Assembly: GCA_007134775.1 (NCBI GenBank) | Contig: SLKC01000009.1 | Location: 1-64,000 of the forward strand | Reading direction: 5' to 3' | Source of the DNA: Ectothiorhodospiraceae bacterium | GTDB lineage: Bacteria > Pseudomonadota > Gammaproteobacteria > XJ16 > Halofilaceae | Length of the DNA: 64,000 nt | Shown here: piece after piece, positions 9,491 to 16,681 of the stretch | How positions within the stretch are numbered: the first letter of the stretch is position 1 | Layout: each line of letters begins with the position of its first letter | The notes under the pieces: model-generated | Database searches by the model: none | Seen by the model: the letters and a program-made list of their open reading frames with translations, nothing else | What the model was told of the DNA's origin: nothing | Position numbers and translations under genes: made by a program

Positions 9491-9802
9491 TCAGTGGAAG
9501 CGCGGCGGCGCTTCGAGGATCCACGCCCGGGCGACCGCGACCGCATGTTCGGTATCGTTGGTCTCCAAGGGGTAGAAGCCGGCGAACTCGCCGTCTTCGT
9601 CGACCGCGACCCCCTCGTATTCGCCGGCGTGGTCGCGGAAGAGTACGACGCGGGGGGCGTCCGGATTGCGGGCATAGAGCTGGTCGAGCACGGATTCGAT
9701 CGACTCCCGCGCCGACGGGCCTTCGTGGTCGTGATCGGAGATAACCACCACGTCGTCGCGTACGTGGATCCGCACGGTGACCTGTTCGCCTTCAGCAGTC
9801 AT
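9491..9802 (-). CDS. Small acidic hypothetical protein
   Basis: A 103-residue soluble protein without signal peptide or membrane segment. I do not recognise the family. It is rich in Asp, Glu and Val, with a probable alternating strand-helix layout (VTVRIHVRDDVVVISDHDHE, then a helix through SARESIESVLDQLYAR). It ends in an amphipathic helix (AVAVARAWILEAPP). The ATG at 9802 follows GGAG at nine bases; the frame extends back to 9823 without a better site. It lies between an acyltransferase and a membrane protein in a region of unlinked small genes. Confidence 0.6.
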   Translation of the reverse strand: MTAEGEQVTVRIHVRDDVVVISDHDHEGPSARESIESVLDQLYARNPDAPRVVLFRDHAGEYEGVAVDEDGEFAGFYPLETNDTEHAVAVARAWILEAPPRFH

Positions 9803-9991
9803 ATGGTTGGGTCTCCATTGCAACGCTCAGTCCACATGTTGGGACTTTTTCCGCAGAGTGCAAGGGGGGTGGGGAAATTGCCGGTCACGCCGGTCCAAGC
9901 GGGGCAGGGGCGCTGCGCGGTTGTCGGTCTTCGCCCCGTCAACGCGGTGCGCTACCATTTGCCGCTGCGCGCGCAAACCGGGAGTCCCGCG

Positions 9992-10618
9992 GTGAACAAG
10001 ATCCTGCTCGTAGCGGAAGCCACCTTCGACCGGGCAGCACCCCATATCGGTGGGGTGGCGGCCGGTATGTCGGCTGCACTCGTTCTCGGTGTGGTGATCC
10101 TCAACCTCGGGCTTCCCGGCTGGCTGACGGTGGTGCTCATTGTCGCCCTGTTAGTGGGACTGGCGCTGCTGAAGGCACGTTTCGGGCCCTGCGAAATGCG
10201 GGTGGAGACCTTCGATGATGAGGCGGGCGCGCGGATCGCTGGGCGTTTCGCCAATGCCACGGTCTCGGACAAGGCGTCGCGAGATGTCGACACGGCCGTG
10301 ATCGAGGCCAATGGGGACTTGCGCATCGATCTGGCTGATGAGGGGGAGCCCGCGAGCCTGTATCTGCGCCAGCCGGCCTTCAAGGGCGTGTCGCTGAGCA
10401 TGCTCGCCGACGTCATTAATGACCTTACCCATCGTTCACGGGCCGAGATGCAGGAGCGGTACGACCGCAGCCACAATGAGCTGAAGGTGTACAACGCCAA
10501 GAACATGTTCCTCATGCGGTATACGGAACGCCCGAGCTACATGGCCATGATGTGGCTCGTCTCCGCCATTACAGTGCTCTTCTGGCTTGCCCTGCTGCCC
10601 GCTTTCATGGGGGGCTGA
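9992..10618 (+). CDS. Hypothetical membrane protein
   Basis: A 208-residue protein I do not recognise. Two hydrophobic segments near the N-terminus (VAAGMSAALVLGVVILNLGL and WLTVVLIVALLVGLALL) flank a short turn. A soluble mixed region of about 110 residues follows, and a last helix (MMWLVSAITVLFWLALLPAF) sits at the C-terminus. The start is GTG 9992, with GGAG seven bases upstream; the frame is open far upstream but has no coding character there. The soluble part contains HRSRAEMQERYDRSHNELK, probably helical and facing the cytoplasm. No neighbour suggests a function. Confidence 0.65.
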   Translation: MNKILLVAEATFDRAAPHIGGVAAGMSAALVLGVVILNLGLPGWLTVVLIVALLVGLALLKARFGPCEMRVETFDDEAGARIAGRFANATVSDKASRDVDTAVIEANGDLRIDLADEGEPASLYLRQPAFKGVSLSMLADVINDLTHRSRAEMQERYDRSHNELKVYNAKNMFLMRYTERPSYMAMMWLVSAITVLFWLALLPAFMGG

Positions 10619-10729
10619 GGGGTTGCGTGATTCCCCGGCATCGCAGATGGGTCGTGCCCGCCGGCGTACTGCTGTCCGGCGGTGCGTCGGCTGCGGCTCG
10701 CCGATGGCCCGCCACGCTCGGCTCGATCC

Positions 10730-12073
10730 GTGAGTGAAGCCCGCCGAGCGCACCGGTCGATCCCCGTCACCCGGCGCGAGATCTTCGGCTGGGCGATGTT
10801 CGATTTCGCCAATCAGGCCTATACCCTGCTGATCATCACCGTCGTCTTCGGTGATCTCTTTACCACCGTGATCGTCGGCGATCGCGGCGATGACTACCGC
10901 CTCGGTAATCTGCTGTGGAGCCTGTCGCTGGCGACGAGCTATCTCATGGTCGTGCTCAGCGCCCCTGTGCTCGGCGCGATCATGGACTACTCTGCCGCGC
11001 GTAAGCACTTCCTTTTCGCGAGCTACGTCGTCACGGTGGCCGCCACGGCGATGCTCTACTTCGTCGAGCCGGGCTGGATACTGCTCGCCTGCCTGCTCGT
11101 GATCGTCTCCAACTACAGCTATTCGGTCGGGGAATCCTTCATCGCCAGCTTCCTGCCCGATCTCGCGCCACGGGAGAAGCTGGGCCGCGTCTCCGGGCTC
11201 GGCTGGGCGCTGGGCTATATCGGTGGGCTGGTAGCGGCGAGTTTTACACTGGTCTTCCTCGGCGAGGTTAGTCGCGAGAACTACGACACAATCCGCTGGG
11301 TCGGCCCCTTTGCGGGCGCATTCTTCCTGTTCGCGGCGATCCCGACCTTCCTTTGGGTGCATGAGCGCCGTCAGGGTCAGCTGTTGCCCCTCGGTCGCTC
11401 GCACTTTCAGGTCGGCGTCGAGCGGATGCTCGGTACGCTGCGCGATCTGCGCAGTTACCGCGATCTCGCACTGCTGCTCGCGTCCATATTCTTCACTATG
11501 GCGGGTATCTACATCATCATCAGCTTTTCGTTCATCTATGGCGCGCAGGTGATCGACTGGGACGAGCACGTTCGGACCCTGATGTTCATCGTGGTCCAGA
11601 TCACCGCCGCTGCCGGCGCGCTCTTCTTCGGGCTGTTGCAGCACCGCATCGGTGCCCGCCGGACCTACCTGCTGACACTGAGTCTGTGGTTGATCGCGAT
11701 TCTCGCGATCTACGCGACCCCACAGGTGACGGCGGTGCTGCACGTGCTGGCGGGGATCGATGTCGAGGCCCAGTATCTGTTCCTCGGGGCGGGCTGCCTC
11801 GCCGGCCTCAGTCTGGGCTCGGCGCAGTCGGCTGGCCGGGCGCTCGTCGGGATGTTGGCACCGCGGGACAAGGCGGGCGAGTTCTTTGGCTTCTGGGGTG
11901 TGGCGGCGAAGCTCGCGGCGGTGCTCGGGCTGGTCGGCCTCGGGGCCCTGCAGGCCGTTTTCGGCCTGCAGCCGGCTATCCTGTTCTGTCTGCTGCTCTT
12001 CGGTACAGCGATCGCGATCTGCCTGGGTGTCGATGTCGACCGTGGCATCCGCCGCGCCACTGATCCTGCTTGA
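10730..12073 (+). CDS. MFS transporter of the UMF1/Atg22-like family
   Basis: A 447-residue polytopic membrane protein with about twelve helices. The N-terminal signature EIFGWAMFDFANQAYTLLI is the hallmark of the UMF1 family, the bacterial relatives of yeast vacuolar amino acid effluxer Atg22. A second conserved stretch, SYSVGESFIASFLPDLAP, and the late region LAGLSLGSAQSAGRALV also fit. The probable role is export or exchange of small metabolites; the substrate is not shown. The start is GTG 10730, which gives the family's usual N-terminus. In-frame codons upstream to 10682 extend it by 16 residues without a good ribosome-binding site. The next gene begins 46 bases downstream, so they may be co-transcribed. 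Confidence 0.83.
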   Translation: MSEARRAHRSIPVTRREIFGWAMFDFANQAYTLLIITVVFGDLFTTVIVGDRGDDYRLGNLLWSLSLATSYLMVVLSAPVLGAIMDYSAARKHFLFASYVVTVAATAMLYFVEPGWILLACLLVIVSNYSYSVGESFIASFLPDLAPREKLGRVSGLGWALGYIGGLVAASFTLVFLGEVSRENYDTIRWVGPFAGAFFLFAAIPTFLWVHERRQGQLLPLGRSHFQVGVERMLGTLRDLRSYRDLALLLASIFFTMAGIYIIISFSFIYGAQVIDWDEHVRTLMFIVVQITAAAGALFFGLLQHRIGARRTYLLTLSLWLIAILAIYATPQVTAVLHVLAGIDVEAQYLFLGAGCLAGLSLGSAQSAGRALVGMLAPRDKAGEFFGFWGVAAKLAAVLGLVGLGALQAVFGLQPAILFCLLLFGTAIAICLGVDVDRGIRRATDPA

Positions 12074-12119
12074 GCGACGCGGCAAGCCAGCGCTGGTCCA
12101 ATCGGGGAGGTTTGGGGTA

Positions 12120-12248
12120 ATGGATGTGTTTTGGTTCGTCTTCTGGCTGATCGTGTTCCTCGGCGTGGCGGTTGCGGCCGTCTGGTGGTTCGAGAAGCGA
12201 TTGCGCCGACGCCTGAAGCAGCGCAAGAAGAAGCGACGTCGCAGGTAA
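12120..12248 (+). CDS. Small single-helix membrane protein
   Basis: A 42-residue open frame: one hydrophobic helix (residues 2-24, VFWFVFWLIVFLGVAVAAVWWF) followed by a highly basic tail ending RKKKRRRR. A GGGGAGG ribosome-binding site at 12104-12110 lies nine bases before ATG 12120. The pattern, with a Trp/Phe-rich helix and a positive cytoplasmic tail, is typical of real bacterial small membrane proteins, and codon use is not random. It follows the UMF1 transporter and ends 53 bases before the efflux operator region. No function can be assigned. Confidence 0.5.
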   Translation: MDVFWFVFWLIVFLGVAVAAVWWFEKRLRRRLKQRKKKRRRR

Positions 12249-12300
12249 CCGTTCCGGCCGGCGGTCAGGGACCGGTCTTCGCCTTGACGGCTTTGGGTGG

Positions 12301-12321
12301 TACACTGACCGGCCGGTCAGT
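12301..12321 (+). promoter_or_regulatory. Operator-like 18-bp palindrome before an RND efflux operon
   Basis: A perfect 18-bp palindrome, ACTGACCGGCCGGTCAGT, occupies 12304-12321. It overlaps a -10-like TACACT at 12301-12306 and ends 46 bases before the adaptor start. TetR/AcrR-type repressors bind symmetric sites of this length in front of RND pump genes. No tetR gene is adjacent, so the regulator would have to act from elsewhere. The operator role is inferred from symmetry and position only. Confidence 0.6.
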
Positions 12322-12367
12322 CCAGGTAGGGCTGACCGTTGCGTTCGGGTATCGCCGGAGATCCTGC

Positions 12368-13486
12368 ATGAAGCCATCCAACCATTCGGGCCGCCGCGGC
12401 CGATCGCCCGCGGTTGCTGTCGCAGCAGCGCTCGCGCTCGCGGGCTGTGGCGCCGATGATGACAACGGTGATAACGCCGATAATGGCGGTGGTGGTCAGG
12501 CCGTATCGGTTACCGCCGTCGAAGTCGATAGCCGGGAGATCGAGACGCTCCACACCGCCCTCGGCACGGTTGCGACGAAGACCGATCCGCGCGTGGCGGC
12601 CGAGGTGGGCGGGCGCATTGAAGAGCTGACGGTCGACGAGGGAGATCGCGTCGCCGCGGGTGACGTCATTGCGCGACTCGATCCGACGGATTATGAGATC
12701 GGGCTCGAGCAGGCCGATGCAGAGATCGACCGCCTGCAGGCGCGTATCCGGCTGCAGGAGGCGACGGTCGCACGCAACCAGGCACTGCAGGCGAGCGACT
12801 ACGTTTCCGCGCAGGAGCTGGACGAGGCCGAGGCGGAACTCGACACGCTGCGCGAGGAGCTGGTCGCGGCGCGGCTCATGCGGCGCTCGGCCGAGCGCGA
12901 TCTGGCGCGCACGGAGATCCGGGCCCCCTTCGACGCGGCCGTAGAAGAACGCCTGGCCAGCGAAGGCGACTACGCCCAGGCGGGGCGCGAACTCTATCAC
13001 CTGGCGACGGACACGGCCCTGAAGGTCCGCGTCAGCTTTCCCGAAACCCTGGCCCGCGAACTGGAACCGGGCATGACGCTCCATGTGCACAATCGCTCGG
13101 CGCCGCAGCGGGAGCTGTCCACGCAGATCACGGAGATCCGCCCTGTTATCAGCGAGGGTGCACGCGCGGTCCGGGTGATCGCGGCGATCGATAATCCCGG
13201 TGGGTGGCGATCGGGTGCCAGCGTCAATGCCGAAGTGGTCACCGATGTGCGCGAGAATGTCACGGTGCCGAACCAAGCCCTGGTACGCCGCCCCGATGGC
13301 GAGACCGTGTATGTGCTCGACGCCGACGAAGAGGTGGTAGAGGCCCGCCAGGTCGAGCCCGGGCGCCGTACCAGCGAGTGGGTCGAGATTCGCGAGGGCC
13401 TGGAGGCCGGCGAGCGCGTAGCGGTCGATGGCGCGGGCTTTCTCACCGATGGCGCATCGGTTTCGGTGACCGACGACGAGGACTGA
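12368..13486 (+). CDS. RND efflux periplasmic adaptor lipoprotein
   Basis: The membrane-fusion subunit of an RND pump, 372 residues. It has a lipoprotein signal with lipobox LAGC (Cys near residue 28), then a short Asp/Asn/Gly linker of about 17 residues. A lipoyl-type half motif (VAAEVGGRIEELTVDEGDRV) is followed by a helical hairpin near 95-165 (DRLQARIRLQEATVARNQAL) and the second lipoyl half (AERDLARTEIRAPFDAAVEE). A beta-barrel and membrane-proximal domain end the protein. GGAG lies six bases before ATG 12368. The inner-membrane pump gene starts seven bases downstream, so the two form an operon. No outer-membrane TolC-type partner is encoded here; a distant one must serve. Substrates are unknown. 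Confidence 0.88.
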   Translation: MKPSNHSGRRGRSPAVAVAAALALAGCGADDDNGDNADNGGGGQAVSVTAVEVDSREIETLHTALGTVATKTDPRVAAEVGGRIEELTVDEGDRVAAGDVIARLDPTDYEIGLEQADAEIDRLQARIRLQEATVARNQALQASDYVSAQELDEAEAELDTLREELVAARLMRRSAERDLARTEIRAPFDAAVEERLASEGDYAQAGRELYHLATDTALKVRVSFPETLARELEPGMTLHVHNRSAPQRELSTQITEIRPVISEGARAVRVIAAIDNPGGWRSGASVNAEVVTDVRENVTVPNQALVRRPDGETVYVLDADEEVVEARQVEPGRRTSEWVEIREGLEAGERVAVDGAGFLTDGASVSVTDDED

Positions 13487-13492
13487 CGCACG

Positions 13493-16400
13493 ATGACGCT
13501 GTCCGAGCTCTCAATTCGCCGCCATGTCCTGGCGGTGATGATCAGTGCCGTGATCGTGCTCTTCGGGCTGATCTCGCTGCAGGACGTCGGCACCGACCGC
13601 ATTCCGAACATCGACTTCCCGGTCATCAGTGTCACAGTCATCCAGCCCGGTGCCGACCCGGAAATCATCGATGCCTCGATCACCAACGAGGTCGAGCGCG
13701 CGGTCAACACGGTGCCAGGGATCGACAACATCACTTCGACGTCGGTCCCCGGTGCAGCGATCATCAACATCACGTTCGATCTCGACCGCGATGTCGATGT
13801 CGCGTTCAACGAGGTCCAGTCCGAAGTCACCCAGATCGTCGCCGAGCTGCCGCGGGACGCCGAGCAGCCCGTGGTCGAGAAGGTGGAGTTCGATGCCCAG
13901 CCGGTGATGTGGATGTCGCTGCAGGGCGATCGTACGCGCCAGCAGCTCGATACCTATGCCCGGGAGCAGATCCGGCCCGAGATCGAGAACATCACGGGCG
14001 TGGGCGAGGTCCGCATCGGCGGCGGTCGCGAGCGCACGATCCGCATCGAGATCGATCCCGAGCGGCTCAACGCGCACAACATCACCGTCCCCGAGCTGCG
14101 CGCGGCCTTCGACGAGGAGCACTTCCAGCTCGCAGGCGGATTCCTCGTCGGCGGGGAGCGCGAGGAGCAGCTCCAGCTCGATCTGGAATACTCGGATCCC
14201 GACGAGCTCGCGCGCATGGTCGTCGGTGAGGAGAACGGCTCGCAGGTCCGGCTCGAGGATGTCGCCGAGGTGGTCGATGGTCTTGAAGATGAACGCTCGC
14301 TAGCGCGCTTCAACCGCGAGCCGACCATCGGCCTCGGTGTGGTGAAAGTCTCCGGCGCCAACACGGTGGCCATCATCGACGAGGTACGCAATGAGCTCGA
14401 TGAGACCATCCGCCCGCAGCTGCCGCCGGGCATGGAGATCCATATCTCTTCGGATGAATCGATCTTCATCCTCGAGCAGATCGACTCACTCTATCTGACG
14501 TTGGCCCTGGGTGTCGTATTCGCGGCGCTGGTGATGTGGCTCTTTCTCAAGAACCTGCGATCGACGCTGATCATTGCCACCGCGATCCCGGTGTCGCTGC
14601 TCGCCGCGGTGGCCGTCGTCTATTTCTTCGGTTATACCCTGAACTCGATCACGATGCTGGCGATGCTGCTGCTCATTGGTGTGGTCGTCGATGACGCCAT
14701 CGTGGTGCTGGAGAACATCTACCGCCATCGCGAGCAGTACAGGGAAGGCCGGGTGCAGGGCGCGATCTCGGGCTCGCGTGAGGTCTTCTTCGCGGTTGTG
14801 GCCTCGACCCTTGCCCTGGTGTCGATCTTCGCCTCCGTGCTCTTCATGGAGGCGGTCATCGGGCGTTTCTTCGAATCCTTTGCGGTGGTGGTCGCCTTCG
14901 GGGTGCTCGCCTCGAGCCTGGTTGCGCTCACACTGATCCCCATGCTCTGTTCGCGTTTCCTGGTCGTGCGTACCGAGCATGGTCGTGTGTACAACGCGCT
15001 CGAGGCCGGCTTCCGCGGTATCGAGCGCGCTTATCGGGCCCTGCTCGGCGGGGCACTGCGCTGGCGCTGGAGTGTGCTCGTCGTCACGCTGGCGGCGCTC
15101 GGGGTCACCATCGCGCTGGTCTTCCCGCGCGTCGGAGGCGAATTCGCCCCCGCCGAGGATACGGGGCAGTTCCTGGTCAGCTTCCAGACCCCGCTGGGCT
15201 CAAGTATCGGTTATACGGACGAGAAGCTGCGCGAGGTCGAGGAGGTCATCTTCGATCAGCCCGAGGTGGATCGCGCGTTCACCGCGATCGGCCTGGGCGA
15301 TGCGGGTCAGGTGTACCAGGGCATCGGCTTCGTCCGCCTCGTCGACCGTGACGAGCGTGAGGCGAGTCAGCAGGACATGATGGCGCGAATGCAGCCCGAG
15401 CTGGGCGAACTCGCGGGGATCCGCGCCTTCGCTTCCGATGTGCCCTTCGTGCCGGGCCAGCGGGGTGAGCCGCTGCAGTTCGCTGTGACCGGCCCCGATG
15501 TCTTCGAGGTGGGCGAACTCGCCCAGGAGATGCAACGACGCCTGGAGGCCGAGGAGGGCATGGGCCGGCTCGATCTCGATCTCGATCTGGAGCTGCCGCA
15601 GCTCAATCTCGCCGTCGACCGCGAGCGCGTGCGCGATCTTGGGATGTCCACGCGGATGGTGGCCGAGACCATCGAGGCGATGGTCAGTGGTGTCGACATC
15701 GCGCGCTACAGCGACGATGTGGGCGGCGGCGAGCGCTACGATATCCGCCTCAAGGGCGATGAGTCCGCCTTCACCGCGATGGAGGACCTGCAGAAGGTCT
15801 ACCTGCCGTCGGCCTCGGGCGAGCTGGTGCGTCTCGACACGGTGGCCGAGCTCCGACCGGGCGTCGGTCCCGCGATCATCAACCGGTACAACCTCGCCTA
15901 TTCGGCGAACTTCTTCGGCGATCCCGATCTGCCGCTCGCCGAAGCGGTCGAGGTCATCGACGAGGTGGCCGACGAGGTGCTACCGCTCGGTTACCAGGTG
16001 CAGCTGCAGGGGCAGGCCGAGGAGATGGAGCGCGCGATCGGCGCCATGCTCTTCGTGCTCTTCCTTGCGGTGACGCTCGTCTACATCGTCCTCGCGAGCC
16101 AGTTCAACTCCTTCATCCAGCCGCTGATCATCATGGCGGCGCAGCCCATTGCGCTGATCGGCGGGATCGTCGGGCTGTGGCTCGGGGGGTTCACCATGAA
16201 CATCTTCTCGATGATCGGGATGGTCCTGCTGATGGGACTGGTAACCAAGAACGGCATCCTGCTGGTTGACCTGACCAACCAGTATCGCCGCTTCCAGGGC
16301 ATGGACGTCGACGAGGCCCTGCGCGCGGCCTGTCCGGTGCGGCTACGGCCCGTGATGATGACCTCATTGACCCTGATCCTTGCGCTGACACCTGCAGTCG

Positions 16401-16594
16401 CGGGTCTCGGTGCCGGGGCGGAGACCAACGCCCCCATGGCTGCGGCGATCATCGGGGGGATGGTCACCTCATTTCTGCTGACTCTGGTTGTCGTGCCAGC
16501 GGCCTACTCGCTGTTGGAGAATTTCCTGGCAAGGTACGGCTTTGGGCGGCGAACGCAGGAGATCGCGAACAGCATCGAGCACCCGGCATCATGA
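13493..16594 (+). CDS. RND efflux pump, inner-membrane subunit (HAE1 type)
   Basis: A proton-driven trimeric exporter of 1033 residues, the usual RND length. The N-terminal helix is followed by the family motif VGTDRIPNIDFPVISVTV. Large periplasmic loops lie between helices 1-2 and 7-8. Helix 4 carries VVVDDAIVVLENIYRHRE with the adjacent acidic pair Asp 400/Asp 401 that relays protons in AcrB. The C-terminal half repeats the fold, with GLVTKNGILLVDLTNQYRRF and the RLRPVMMTSLTLILALTP stretch. It pairs with the adaptor immediately upstream. Export of hydrophobic or amphiphilic compounds is likely from the family; the sequence does not tell which. Confidence 0.9.
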   Translation: MTLSELSIRRHVLAVMISAVIVLFGLISLQDVGTDRIPNIDFPVISVTVIQPGADPEIIDASITNEVERAVNTVPGIDNITSTSVPGAAIINITFDLDRDVDVAFNEVQSEVTQIVAELPRDAEQPVVEKVEFDAQPVMWMSLQGDRTRQQLDTYAREQIRPEIENITGVGEVRIGGGRERTIRIEIDPERLNAHNITVPELRAAFDEEHFQLAGGFLVGGEREEQLQLDLEYSDPDELARMVVGEENGSQVRLEDVAEVVDGLEDERSLARFNREPTIGLGVVKVSGANTVAIIDEVRNELDETIRPQLPPGMEIHISSDESIFILEQIDSLYLTLALGVVFAALVMWLFLKNLRSTLIIATAIPVSLLAAVAVVYFFGYTLNSITMLAMLLLIGVVVDDAIVVLENIYRHREQYREGRVQGAISGSREVFFAVVASTLALVSIFASVLFMEAVIGRFFESFAVVVAFGVLASSLVALTLIPMLCSRFLVVRTEHGRVYNALEAGFRGIERAYRALLGGALRWRWSVLVVTLAALGVTIALVFPRVGGEFAPAEDTGQFLVSFQTPLGSSIGYTDEKLREVEEVIFDQPEVDRAFTAIGLGDAGQVYQGIGFVRLVDRDEREASQQDMMARMQPELGELAGIRAFASDVPFVPGQRGEPLQFAVTGPDVFEVGELAQEMQRRLEAEEGMGRLDLDLDLELPQLNLAVDRERVRDLGMSTRMVAETIEAMVSGVDIARYSDDVGGGERYDIRLKGDESAFTAMEDLQKVYLPSASGELVRLDTVAELRPGVGPAIINRYNLAYSANFFGDPDLPLAEAVEVIDEVADEVLPLGYQVQLQGQAEEMERAIGAMLFVLFLAVTLVYIVLASQFNSFIQPLIIMAAQPIALIGGIVGLWLGGFTMNIFSMIGMVLLMGLVTKNGILLVDLTNQYRRFQGMDVDEALRAACPVRLRPVMMTSLTLILALTPAVAGLGAGAETNAPMAAAIIGGMVTSFLLTLVVVPAAYSLLENFLARYGFGRRTQEIANSIEHPAS

Positions 16595-16604
16595 TGGGTT
16601 GCTC

Positions 16605-16625
16605 GCGGCGCCCTTCGGGCGCCGC
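16605..16625. terminator. Hairpin between convergent genes
   Basis: A perfect 9-bp stem, GCGGCGCCC/GGGCGCCGC, with loop TTC lies just after the RND pump gene and before the end of the convergent patatin gene. Position suggests a bidirectional end-of-transcript structure, but neither side has a U-run. Confidence 0.55.
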
Positions 16626-16681
16626 TGTCACGCCCGGGAGATCGTGGAAGAGTCGCCACCGACCCTTTTCGGGGGACTAGG

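Noticed and set aside
9170-9991. Long N-terminal extension of the membrane protein that starts at 9992
   Set aside because: The extension runs antisense to the acyltransferase and the small acidic gene and has no hydrophobic or motif content; GTG 9992 with GGAG is sufficient.
10436-12226. Open frame of about 596 codons on the minus strand opposite the UMF1 transporter
   Set aside because: Its translation is Gln/His/Arg/Asp-rich without hydrophobic pattern or motif, and the plus strand encodes a clear transporter. It is a high-GC shadow frame.
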